A stretch of 64,000 bases of DNA from Artocarpus heterophyllus. Lineage: Eukaryota; Streptophyta; Magnoliopsida; Rosales; Moraceae. Numbering within the stretch: the stretch's first letter is position 1; each line of letters opens with the position of its first letter. Shown here one piece after another: positions 11,244-23,269 of this stretch. Made by a program: the position numbers and the translations under genes. The notes below the pieces were generated by a model. That model was not told the origin of the DNA. It made no database searches and was given only the letters and a program-made list of their open reading frames with translations. The DNA lies in assembly GCA_025403435.1 (NCBI GenBank), contig CM046339.1:7152981-7216980 (forward strand), read 5' to 3'.

Positions 11244-13275
11244 TGTTAGACATGTATGCCCTAAGGAGTAAAAATGTAATAAGTTTTTGGAGATATTTTT
11301 ATCAATAAAGAATTTATTTATTGTTTATATACCAATTCTTGTCTTCTTTATGTTCATATTTATTGAATGTATGTTAAGCAAACAAAAGTTTAAAACTGTC
11401 GATTTAAACCTTTAAGAATTGGACATATGATGGATAGATTATACAGAAGACACGATTCTTAAGGTGACGGTCTAAATAATAAGATCCGCAATCGAGGAAA
11501 TAAAGTTGGGTGCTTTATTCATGTAAAGATTGTTATGTTTTCTATATCCCTATTAGGAGATGGTTTGTCTTGACCATCGGAGGTGGACTCCATGAATAGA
11601 AACATTGGCACGTTGTCATAGGTGACGATGTGTTGGATCGGGACATAAAGTGAATTGATTTGGATTAATAATTCTGTCTTGGGAAATTGATTCATTTTAG
11701 ACAATCATTTCTATTGTACCTTAATCCTGAGATGAATAGTAGGCCCGTTGTCTTGGCTTGTGTCTTTTGAAGTACCAAAGAGTGACACCCACATCTTAAT
11801 AGTGGTATGCATACCGATACATTGGAGGCATGACTCTTGGTAGCGTAGACCTGTTATTCATAGATATGGAATCCATAGCTCCTCTTTAGGAGTAGTGATA
11901 TCCTCTTATATGCGTTATCTTGTAATTAGAAAACTGGTGCGCTCAACCATTTGGATACATAAGTGTAACCGAATGGTATACTGTCTTTAGATGGTAAGTT
12001 TTTTGACGGTGAGATAATGGAACGTAAGATAAAATAATCAGGAAGGTAAAACAGAGCTTGTCCTTAAGCTGATTATGCATAATCCTATGGGGATACAATA
12101 CACTATGATATGTCATGGAGACTTAGCTATACGGGCTTCGTAATTCTATGTAGTTCGAGGGTGCAACTCCAAGCTTTTCATGGAGTAGCGTTGGAGTTGA
12201 TAATTATGAAATGCATATCTGGGATATTGGGTTTCGTAATTATTGAAAGCTTGAACTATATAGGTCCATTTGGTCCTCTTTACTAGCTCACAACATCCTG
12301 TAACGATATGGTGTGCTTTTTCAATAATTGGTGACTTATGTCAGATTTATTAGATTGGTTGAAATTCAAAAGAATCAAATAATTCATGCCTGTTTATCGG
12401 TTGAATTAAGTTTTATGACAAAATTAATTCAAGATAAACTTGTTGAATTATTAGGATCGGATAATTCTTGTATGTTTATCGGTTGATTTAATTTTGAATA
12501 AATTAAATTAGGATAAACTTGTAGAATTATTAGAAATTTATTTATTTTCCTAGATATTATCTAGATAAAGTTGTTTTGATTAGATAACTTCTCTATTGGG
12601 TTATTTGAATTAAAACTGAGACTTTATCCTGTAGAATCTCGGGTGGAAAATAAAAGATTCGCTGAGATCTTTTTTCGGCAGTTCAGCATGCCGATCCTCA
12701 AGTTTGGCCTACCAATGGGGCAAATTCGGCCTGCCGATTAGGTAGATCAGCCTGCCGACCACGCGATAAAAAGATCACGCATTTTCACATGAATTTCATC
12801 AGATATTGATCTGAATTTAATTCTGATTCGAATTTGAGGCATTATCTAATAAGGACTGACTCTTCGACCCAACCTCTAGAAAAAAGGAGTGAGTCTCATT
12901 ATTATTTAGATCAATTGAGAGATTAAGAGTGAAACTTTCATAGTGAGATTCTGAAACTCCCTAAGATCTCTTGTTCACAAATCACGAACACTAGCTTTGG
13001 GTTCTCTCAATTGGTTGGAAGGAGAGTCACCTGGTAGAAGAGCTATACGTGTGAGCTCACACTCACTCCGATTGGGGATAGAGAATAGCAAATAATACCA
13101 GTTGGTTGAGGCTTTTCTGGAACGTTACTTCTCTTCATAGATTACGAAAGTTCTTTGGCATTCAAAGGTTAGTAAGATCTGTTTAATTTATGCATATAGC
13201 ATGTCAAACTTGTGTTTTAGAAAATACTCTGATATAAAATTTTTAAAATTATGCTGCGTACTATTTCTTCCAACA
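11244..13275 (+). repeat. 5' LTR of C3 (2032 bp)
   Basis: Starts TGTTAGACATG and ends TTCCAACA, next to the primer site. The palindrome array is at 12683-12758 with starts 12683, 12704, 12726 and 12747 (spacing 21, 22, 21), although several units carry base changes. The TATA box seen in the 3' LTR is damaged here (TAGAAAAAAGG near 12878). Confidence 0.92.
12683..12758 (+). promoter_or_regulatory. Phased palindrome array in C3 5' LTR (4 units)
   Basis: Units such as TCAGCATGCCGA and TCGGCCTGCCGA keep the 21-22-21 spacing of the younger LTRs in spite of C-to-T and G-to-A changes inside the units. Confidence 0.55.
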
Positions 13276-13277
13276 AT

Positions 13278-13290
13278 TGGTATCAGAGCC
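13278..13290 (+). other. Primer-binding site of C3
   Basis: TGGTATCAGAGCC two bases after the 5' LTR, identical to the initiator-Met-tRNA site of C1. Confidence 0.9.
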
Positions 13291-14883
13291 ATGGTTTTTA
13301 CATAAATTTACAAGTTTGTGATCATACTATATGTATAAATTTTGTGATCTTAATCTCTCTTATGCTTGAATTTAATTTTATAGAGAGTTGACACTCTAGG
13401 TTTCTATATTTTTTATGTTGTCCTGGATTATGTGGTGAATGTTTATTTATTAATTATGGTTGATTAAGTGGTTATTTAATTATTTATTGATTAATTAATT
13501 TATATCGGTTATGGTTCCTTAGAGGTTAGAATGTTTATCTAGGTTTTTCGTATAATTAGATGGCGGACTATCATCTCTGTCTAGGAATTATTATTTAATT
13601 TTAAATTTGTAAGAATTTTGTAATTAAATGATCATTCGGAGAAGACGGATCTAGAAGGCAGATCTAGAAGCTAGATGATGGTACTTTTAGGTATTTTCTG
13701 AGTCTCTAATTTTATGTTTTTCAATTGTTGAAAATAAAATTGAGGAATTGCATTAAACTTTGTATTTTCTAGAATGGGTGATTTATGCTCAGTTGCTAAA
13801 CCCTCCAGTTCGACAGGCCGATGGTCGTAGATCGGTAGGCTGGACGTGAGGTTCAGCAAGTCGACAGCTAGGTAGAAATCAGATGGCTCTGGCGGCAAGC
13901 CGATCTGTCATGAATCGGCAGGCTGATCTGTGAAGATCCGTAGGCCGATGGGTCATGACCGGTAGGCCGATCACCCAAATAGGCTTGCCAACAGAGAGTT
14001 AGAAATTTTTCCAAAAAAGGTGCAATTTTTGGTGTAGTTTAATTTTATTTTTGGGACAATTCTGAGAGACATTAAATTTGTATGTGACCGAACATATGAG
14101 GTATTCGATTCATACGGGATTGAAGACTTAAAGATAGGTATTACATGAAGAATGATACAACCTGAGAATTCAAGGAGAAAGAGTCGATAATATGTTTTGA
14201 TTATTCTCTTGTAATCTTTGATTTCTATTCTCTATGGTGGAACCATAATATTATGGTTATTATTATTTTGCTTGATTGTTTTACTTGTCTGCATTATAAT
14301 ATGATGTGCCATGTATATTGATAACATGCCATATAGAATAGGGAGTACCTCTCATCTTAAAATTGTTCATGCATGTTCTTAAAATAAAACCTTGATTTCA
14401 AAAGATTGAGTGGGAGAAGGTTTTTGAAGAGAGGACCTACGGCCTCCATCGTTGGTCCATTGGAAGAACATGGTGGTCCAAACCCCTAGAAACAGATTTC
14501 TATCATGTACCAGATTAGATCTCTGAGAGGATAAGGTATTTTAATATGATTTATGGTTGCACACCCCTAGGTGGTGATTATAAATCATGGATAAAATATT
14601 AAAACGATGGTTATACACTCACGTTAATTTTATTATTAACCTCCCCTAGGAGCTCTATTAATAAAATTAATGGCCAAAGAAATGATTATTAATATATGCT
14701 GGATCATACGGGTCCTAGATGGCATATATTCATCAGAAGGGGATCCGTGTTCCTGATTGCATTTGGCATGACTCCCTTAGGAGCTTGTTGAATTCTGAAT
14801 TGGGAATTATCGTTGTAAGGTTGTGATATTTTTAAGGTTTTGACACATAAACACATTTGTATATTTTTTTTTACATGATTGCG
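13291..14883 (+). other. 5' leader of C3
   Basis: Non-coding leader matching those of C4, C6 and C7. A decayed palindrome array lies at about 13805-13985. The TATTACATGAAGAA and GGTTTTGACACATAAAC blocks are shared with the other leaders. No convincing start codon with a long frame is seen before gag. The leader is cut at 14888 by C4 and resumes at 22790. Confidence 0.75.
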
Positions 14884-14888
14884 TTATC

Positions 14889-16455
14889 TGTTGGAAAAAG
14901 ATTGTGTTATCTATCAAAAAAAGAGTGCGTAGCGGGAATTTTAAAAATTTTACATCAGAGTATTTTCTAAAACACAAGTTTGACATGCTATATGCATAAA
15001 TTAACGAGATCTTACTAACCTTTGTATGCCGAAGAACTTCCGCAATCCATGAAGAGAAGTAACATTTCAGAAGAGCCTCAACCAACAGGTCTTCTTTACT
15101 ATTCTCTATCCACGATCAGAGTGAGTGTGGGCTCATACGTACAACTCTTCCACCAAGTGACTCTCCTTCCAACCAATCGAGAGAACCCAAAGCAAGCATT
15201 CATGATTTGTGAACAAAAGCCCTCAGGGAGTTTTCAGATTTCCACTGGCAGAGTATCACTCCTAATCTCTCAACTGATCTGAGTAACTCTTAAGACTTAC
15301 TCCCTTTATATAGAGGTTGGGCCTAGGGTTAGTCCTTATCAGATTAGGTCTCAAAAACTCAAAATAGAATCAAGTTCGGATCAATATCTGATAAGATCTG
15401 CATAAAAATACGTAATCTTATCCTTCGCTCATCGGCAGGCCGAGCAGCCTGATCGATAGGCCAAACAGGCCTCATCGACAGACTGAACACATGGATCAGC
15501 AAGCTGAACTGCCAATAAAAATCTCCATGAATCTTTTATTTTCCACCCGAGAATCTATAGGATAAAGTCTCAGTTTTAATTCAAATAACCCAATAGAGAA
15601 GTTATCAGAGCAAAACAACTTTATCTAGATTATCTCTAAGAAAATAAATCAATTCCCAATAATTCTACAAGTTTATCTTGATCTAATTTATCCAAAATTA
15701 AATCAACCAATAAATAGACAAGAATTATTCGATCCCAATAATTCAACAAGTTTATCTTAAATTAATTTTATCACAAAATTAATTCAACCGATAAACAGAC
15801 ATGAATTATTTGATTCTTCCAAATTTCAACCAATCTGATAAATTTGACATAAGTTAACAATTATTAGAAAAGCATGTCGTGTCGTTACAGGATGTTGTGA
15901 GCTAGCAAAGGGGACCAAATGGACCTATATAGTTCAAACTCCCGATAATTACAAAACCCAATATCCTAGATATACATTTCATAATTATCAACTCCAACGC
16001 TACTCCACTAAAAGCTTGGAGCTACACTCTCGAACTACATAGAATTACGAAGCCCGTATAGCTAAGTCTCCATGATATATCATAGTGTATCGTATCCCCA
16101 TATGATTATCCATAATCGGCTTAAGGACAAGTTCTGTTTTACCTTCCCGATTATTTTAATCTTACTTTTAATTATCTCATCATAAAGTGCCCAACTTTAT
16201 TCCCTCAATTGCGGATCGTATGCTTTAGACCATCACCTTAAGAATCGTGTCTTCCGTATAATCCATTCATCATATACCCAATTCTTAAGGTTTAGACTGA
16301 CAGTCTCAAACTATTGTTTACTTAACATACATTCAACAAATATGAACATGAAGAGGCTAAGATTTGGTATATAAACAATGAATAAATTCTTTATTGATAA
16401 AAATATCTCCAAAAACTTATTACATTTTTACTCCTTAGGGCATACATGTCTAACA
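14889..16455 (-). repeat. 3' LTR of C4, internally deleted (1567 bp)
   Basis: About 460 bp shorter than the partner LTR. The gap lies near 16184, where ATTATCTCATCAT runs straight into AAAGTGCCCAAC; the intervening part is present at about 22020-22520 in the 5' LTR. The palindrome array at 15432-15507 keeps starts at 15432, 15453, 15475 and 15496. The outer 12 bp lie in a 23-bp tandem duplication that spans the insertion edge (14878-14923). Confidence 0.88.
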
Positions 16456-16466
16456 ATCTTCCACTT
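16456..16466 (-). other. Polypurine tract of C4
   Basis: Minus-strand AAGTGGAAGAT, one base changed from the family tract AAGTGGGAGAT, directly before the 3' LTR. Confidence 0.75.
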
Positions 16467-16469
16467 GCA

Positions 16470-19159
16470 CTAAGTGAGTAAATATGACAAATCTTGCATC
16501 CCCATAGCTTCCACATGCTTCTGAAAGACTCTCCCAGTAAGTGTCTTCGTAAATGGATCAGCTAAATTGTCCTCTGACGCGATCTTGCACACCGTGACAT
16601 GCCCCCCCTCAACGAAGTCCTTAATTACATGGTACTTCCGATCAATATGCTTACTCTTCTTGTGAAATCTTGGTTCCTTAGCATTAGCTACCACCGCACT
16701 ATTGTCACAGTATAGTGATACTACTTTATCCTTACCAGGAACTACCTCAAGATCCTCAAGGATCCCTGTCATGTTCATCCATAGCTTCTACGTAAGTATA
16801 AGGATCCCTGTCATGTTCATCCAGTTCAGCCAAGAAGACCTCCCCATTGAACATATACCACTTAGGTTGATGCCCGATCCTCCCACTACGCCGAAGCCCC
16901 TTAGGTTATTGTTCAGGTTTGTTTGGTTTTTCTACACTGATCGGAACAGTTTCATTCGGAACCCCCGAAGTGATCGGATCACTCCTAAACTCCTCAAGCA
17001 CCACTTTGCTTCGAGGTTTAAAGTCGTCTATGTAACTTTCCTAAAGGAAAGTTGCATTAGTTGAAACCATGACTTTATTTTCCTTTGGGTTATAAAAATA
17101 ACCCCCTTTAGTCCCTTTTGGATATCCTACAAACACACAAACTTTCAAACGTGCTTCCAACTTATTCGGATCCTTAAATAGGACATGAGCCAGACATCCC
17201 CATATGCGAATATAGTTTAAGGATGTCTTCCTACTCGTCCACAACTCGTGAGGAGTTTGAGGGACCGATTTTGAGGGAACATTGTTCAAAAGATAACACG
17301 CGGTTTATAGTGCATATCCCCAAAAGGATAAAGGCAATGATGAATAACTCATCATGGACCTGGCCATGTCCAACAAAGTCCTATTTCTTGTCTCTGCTAC
17401 GCCATTCTGCTACCGAGTGCCCGGCGCAGTCAAATGGGATAAAATCCCATTCTCTAATAAGTGTCCCAAGAACTCATCAGAAAGGTATTCTCCACCTCGA
17501 TTGGATCGAAGTACCTTTATGGGTCTACCCAATTGCTTTTCCATTTCAGGCTAAAACTCCCTGAACCTGTCAAAAGTTTCACTTTTATGGTGCATCAGGT
17601 ACACATACCCATATCTTGAGTAATCATCAATAAAAGTGATGAAGTACTCATACCCTCCTCATGCCCGGATGTTCATCAGTCTGCAAACATCACCATGCAC
17701 TAGTTCTAGAACCCCATCAGCCCTATTGCCCTTAGACCCGAATGGTCTTTTGGTCATTTTACCCTCCAAACAAGATTCACATTGAGGTATAGATTCCACC
17801 TTTAAGTGACTTAAAGTTCCATCCCTTACCAACCTTTGAATCCCATTCGAGTTAATATGACCAAGGCGCAAATGCCAAAGACAAGTCTTATTAAAGTGAG
17901 AAGTTTTAAGTCTTTTAGAGTTATTATCATTCATCTCAGCATTAAGCAATAAGTCCATCTTAGGTTTGATCAAATATAGATTATTTTGCATCCATCTAGA
18001 ACAAATAAAAGATTTATTTTTACGAATCACCACTTTATCATTAAAAGAAACTAAATAGGAGTCTTTAAATAAACAAGCTACATAAATTAAATTCCTTTTA
18101 AATTTAGGAACATAAAAACAATCTTGCAAAAATAAATTCCTATAATTATCAAAATAAAGATGGACGTCTCCCACTGCTTCCGTTGAGACCAAGGATCCAT
18201 CGCCCATCAGAAGCGTGAAGTCCTCATGAGGCATACTTTTCGTTTCTTTGAACCCTTGCAGAGAAACATAAACATGATTAGTTACACCAGAATCTATGAC
18301 CCAAATGTCACTGGATTCCTTAACCAAACAAGTTTTTAAATATAGAAGATCACACCTACCTCCGTTGGATTGCAATGCTTCTTGATATGCTCGACCTTCC
18401 CGCAGAAGAAGCACTTAAGCTTCTTTGGGTTCTTCTTCTTGCTCTTGGTGCCAGCAGGAATAGAAGACTTCCTGTTCTTTGCCCGTTGCTTCTTTTCATT
18501 CCTAGAGTTAGGATTGGAACCAGAAGCAGCTACCATGTTGGCCTCACCACCCGCAAGAAACTCCCTGATCAACAGTTCGAACTCCTGTAACTGTTTCATT
18601 AATTCTGTTAAGGTCATATCCTGTCTATTGCTTAAATTAAATGTAGCTCTAAATGGAATAAATTCCTTTGACAGAGTCTCAAAGACCATGGTCATCTGAG
18701 TTTCAGCATCGATGTCGGCTCAATTAGTTTGAGCCTTAGCGAGGTAATCCATGACCAACATCATATGCTCCTTTACAGATGTCCCCAACCTCTGTCTACA
18801 GTTTAGAAGTTTTCAAAGCACCCTTTGCCGCTTTGTTATGGCCTGGCCGCCAAACATATCCTGAAGATTATCCAAGATCTGCTTCGCAGTCTCATAATCC
18901 TGATGTTGAGCCTGCAGCACATTATTCATGTTGGCCATAACATAGCAGTGGGCCTGATCATTAGCATCTTTCCAGCAATCATACACTTGGAATTGCTCAT
19001 TAGTTGACTCTCCCTAGGCTCAGGAGGATAAGGGGCTATCTGTACATATTTCAGTTTCTCAAAGGATAGGACGATATCCAGGTTCCATTTCCAATCATTA
19101 TAGTTCTCGCCGGTTAATAGGTTTTTGTCAAGTATCGATGATAAAGCGTTTTTAGACAT
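16470..19159 (-). pseudogene. C4 copia gag-pol with RT deleted
   Basis: Minus-strand coding remnant from the gag ATG at 19159 to the stop at 16470-16472. Gag (about 19159-18360) keeps a CFFCGKVEHIKKHC zinc knuckle in which the usual G before H is E. The protease DSGV (usually DSGA) lies near 18292, and the integrase zinc-binding WHLRLGH and CESC motifs and part of the core follow with several breaks. The linker PYTYAEAM then joins directly to RNase H near 16760, so about 1.26 kb holding all of RT is missing. RNase H retains CDNSA and the C-terminal ADPFTK region. The junction lies beside a 24-bp direct repeat (16758-16781 and 16800-16823). The element would need enzymes from another copy to move. 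Confidence 0.9.
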
Positions 19160-20759
19160 TTTTAATCTACAATAAAGAATCATATACCGAACATAAGCAA
19201 ACATATGATAATAATTTAGTAAGATAACACAATCATATAAAAATATACAAATGTGTTTATGTGTCAAAACCTTGAAAATGTCACATCCTTGCAACGATAA
19301 CTCCTAACTCAGAATTCAACAAGCTCCTAGGAGAGTCATGCCAAATTCAATCAGGAGCACGGATCCCCTCCTAATTAATATATGCCATCCAGGACCCGTA
19401 TGATCCAGCATATATTAATAATCGTTTCTTTGGCCATTAATTTTATTAACAGAGCTCCTAGGGGAGGTTAATAATAAAATTAACGTGAGTGTATAACCAT
19501 CGTTTCAATATTTTATCCAAGATTTACAATCACCACCTAGAGGTGTGCAACCATAAATCATGCTGAAATACCTTATCCTCTCAAAGATCTAATCTGGTAC
19601 ATGATAGAAATCCCTTCCTACGGGTCGGGACCACCTGTTCTGCCTATGGACCAACGATGGAGGCCGTAGGTTCTCTCTTCAAAAACCATCTCCCACTCAA
19701 TCTTTTGAAATCAAGGTTTTATTTTAAAAGTATGCATAAACAATTTTAATATGAGCGACACTCCTTATTCTATATGACATGTTATCAATATACATGGCAA
19801 ATTATATTATAATACAGACAAGCAAAGCAATCAAGCAAAGCTACAAGCAAAATAATAAATAACCGTAATATTATGGCTCCACCCTAGAGAATAGAAAACT
19901 AAGATTACAAGAGAATAATTGAGACATATTATCAATTCTTCATCCTTGAATCCTCAAGTTGTATCCTTCTTCATGTAATACCCATCTTCAAGTCTTCAAT
20001 CCCTTATGAATCGAATACTTCATATTTCCGGCATATCCAAATTTAATGTCTCTCAGAATTGTCCCAAAAATAAAATTAAAACTACACCTTTTCAGAAAAG
20101 TTTGGCCTGTCGAACTGGAAGTTTGGCCTACCGCCAGAGCTACCTGATTTCTGCCCCACTGACGGCCTGCTGAACCATAGATCTGGCCTACCGATCTATG
20201 ACCATCAGCCTGCCAAACTGTGAGGTTCGGCATGCCGACCGAGCAGAAATTTTTCATTCTAGAAAATACAATTTTTTTAATGCAATTCATCAATTCTATT
20301 TTTAACAATTCAACAACATAAAATTAGAGACTCAGGAAATACCTGGGTGCACCATCATCCATCTTTTAAATCTGTCATCTAGATCTGTCTTCTCTGAATA
20401 ATTATTTAATTACAAAATTCTTACAAATTTAAAATTAAACGATAATTCCTAGACGGAGATGATAGTCCGCCATCTAATTACATGAAAAACCTAGATACAC
20501 ATTCTAACCTCGAAGGAACCATAACCGGTATAAATTAATTAATTAATAAATATTTAAATAATAATTTAATCAACCATAATTAATTGATAAACATTCACCA
20601 TATAATCCATGACAACATAAAAAATATATAGAAACCTAGAGTGCCAACTCTCTATAAAATTAAATTCAAGCATAGGAGAGCTCAAGATCACAAAATTTAT
20701 ACATATAACATGATCACAAACTCGTAAATTTATGTAAAAACCATGACTCTGACACCAAT
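19160..20759 (-). other. 5' leader and primer site of C4
   Basis: About 1.6 kb of leader shared with C3, C6 and C7. The primer site at 20745-20757 reads TGGTGTCAGAGTC, with two changes from the family site. The palindrome array is at about 20100-20245 and has the same spacer (CTGCCCCACT) in the middle as in C7. No functional frame is seen. Confidence 0.8.
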
Positions 20760-22789
20760 TGTTGGAAAAAGAGTGCACAGCGGGAATTTTAAAAATTTTA
20801 CCTCAGAGTATTTTTCAAAACTCAAGTTTGACATGCTATATGCATAAATTAACCAGATCTTACTAACCTTTGTATGCCAAAGAACTTCCACAATCCATGA
20901 AGAGAAGTAACATTTCAGAAGAGCCTCAACTAACTGGTCTTCTTTGCTATTCTTTATCCATGACTGGAGTGAGTGTGGGCTTACACGTACAGCTCTTCCA
21001 CCAAGTGACTCTCCTTCCAACCAATCGAGAGAACCCATAGCAAGTGTTCGTGATTTGTGAACAAAAGCTCTCAGGGAGTTTTTAGATTCTCACTAGCAGA
21101 GTATCACTCTTAATCTCTCAACTGATCTGAGTAACCCTTAAGACTTACTCCCTTTATATAGAGGTTGGGCCTAGGGTCAGTCCTTATTAGATTAGGTCTC
21201 AAAAACTCGAAACAGAATCAAGTTCAGATTAATATCTGATAAGATCTGTGTAAAAATGCATGATCTTATCCTTCACTCATCGGCAGGCCAAACAGCCTAA
21301 TTGGTAGGCCGAACAGGCCTCATCAGTAGGCCAAACACATGGATCGACATGCAAAACTACCGATAAAAAAATCTTAGTGAATCTTTTATTTTCCACCCAA
21401 GAATCTATAGGATAAAGTCTCAGTTTTAATTCAAATAACCCAATAGAGAAGTTATTTGATCAAAACAACTTTATCTAGATTATCTCTAAGAAAATATATC
21501 AATTCCCAATAATTCTACAAGTTTATCTTGATCTAATTTATCCAAAATTAAATCAACCGATAAAAAAACAAGAATTATTCGATCCCAATAATTCAATAAG
21601 TTTATCTTAAAATAATTTTATCACAAAATTAATTCAACCGATAAACAGACATGAATTATTTGATTCTTTCAAATTTCAACCAATTTGATAAATCAGACAT
21701 AAGTTACCAATTATTAGAAAAGCACGCCGTGTCGTTACAGGATGTTGTATGCTAGCAAAGGGGACCAAATGGACCTATATAGTTCAAGCTCTCGATAATT
21801 ATAAAACCCAATATCCCAGATATACATTTAATAATTATCAACTCCAACGCTACTCCACTAAAAGCTTGGACCTGCACTCTCGAACTACATAGAATTACGA
21901 AGCCCATATAGCTAAGTCTCCATGATATATCATAGTATATCGTATCCCCATATGATTATCCATAATCGACTTAAGGACAAGTTCTATCTTACCTTTCCGA
22001 TTATTTTTTTCTTACGTTCCATTATCTCACCATCAGAAAACTTTCTATCCATAGATAGTATACCTTTCGGTTCCACCTATGTATCCAAATGGTTGAGCAC
22101 TCTAGTTTTCCAATTACATGATAACGCATATAAGAGGATATCTTTACTCCTGAAGAGGAGCTATGGATTTCATATCTATGAATAACACGTCTACGCTACC
22201 TAGAGTCATGCCTCAATGTCCGCATGCATACCACTATTAAGATGTGGGTGTCACCCTTCGGTACATCAAAAGATACAAGTCAAGACAATAGGCTCAGTAT
22301 TCATCTTAGGATTAAGATACAACGCAAATGATTGTCTAAAGTGAATCGATTTGTCGAGACAGAATTATTAATTCAAATCAATTCACTTTATGTCCCGATC
22401 CAACACATCGTCACCTATGCAACGTGCCAATGTTTCTATTCACGAAGTCCACCTCGATGGTCAAGACAAACCATCTCCCAAAAGGGATATAGACAACATA
22501 ACAATCTTTGCATGAATAAAGTGCCCAACTTTATTCCTTCGATTGTGGATCGTATGCTTTAGACCATCACCTTAAGAATCATGTCTTTCGCATAATCTGT
22601 CCATCATATGCCTAATTCTTAAGGTTTAGACCGACAGTCTCAGACTATTACTTACTTAACATACATTCAAGAAATATGAACGTAAAGAGGACAAGATTTG
22701 GTATATAAACAATTAATAAATTCTTTATTGATAAAAATGTCTCCAAAAACTTATTACATTTTTACTCCTTAGGGCATACATGTCTAACA
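20760..22789 (-). repeat. 5' LTR of C4 (2030 bp)
   Basis: Minus strand, TGTTAGACATG to TTCCAACA. TATA box TATATAAA on the minus strand at 21153-21160. A degenerate palindrome array lies at about 21280-21355. Confidence 0.92.
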
Positions 22790-22857
22790 TTATCTTACTA
22801 AATTATTATTATATGTTTGCTTATGTTTGGTATATGATTCTTTATTATAGATTAAAA

Positions 22858-23264
22858 ATGTCTAAAAAAGCTTTATCTTTGATACTTGACAAAAACATAT
22901 TAAACAGTGAGAATTATAATGTTGGAAATGGAACCTAGATATCGTCCTCTCCTTTGAGAAACTGAAATTTGTGCTAACAACCCCTTGTCCTCCTGAGCCT
23001 ATGGGAGACTCCACTAATGAGCAATTCCAAGCGTATGATCATTGAAAAGATACAAATGATCAGGCCCGCTGCTATGTTATGGCTAGCATGAATAACATGC
23101 TGTAGGCTCAACATGAAGATTATGAGACTGCAAAATAGATCTTGGATAATCTTGAAGACATGTTTGGAGGCCAGGCCATAACAAAGCAGAAAGGGCCGCT
23201 TTAGAAACTTCTTAACTGTAAGCAGAGGCCGAGGACATCTGTAAAGGAGCACATGATGTTGGTC
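22858..23264 (+). pseudogene. C3 gag, N-terminal part (broken)
   Basis: Begins ATGTCTAAAAAAGC, the counterpart of the [13 protein letters not shown] start of the intact C7 protein. It runs through the region matching NNVLQAQH and the [14 protein letters not shown] block to KEHMMLVMG, where S1 is inserted. A one-base loss near 22920 breaks the frame, and TAG codons replace CAG or CAA at several places (for example near 23103 and 23138). It continues at 25389. Confidence 0.88.
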
Positions 23265-23269
23265 ATGGG

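Larger units (their letters stand above)
14889..22789 (-). mobile_element. C4: Ty1/copia family-1 element nested in C3
   Basis: Minus-strand element with LTRs 14889-16455 and 20760-22789. TTATC occurs on both outer sides (14884-14888 and 22790-22794), so the insertion site in the C3 leader, some 65 bp before gag, is exact. The coding part has lost most of RT, and the 3' LTR has an internal deletion, so it is not autonomous. Confidence 0.93.

Noticed and set aside
18370..18699. Frames rich in F and L on the strand opposite to gag (also 25442-25864, 39491-39886, 61619-62041)
   Set aside because: Mirror of the lysine-rich gag region; shadows of the true coding strand.
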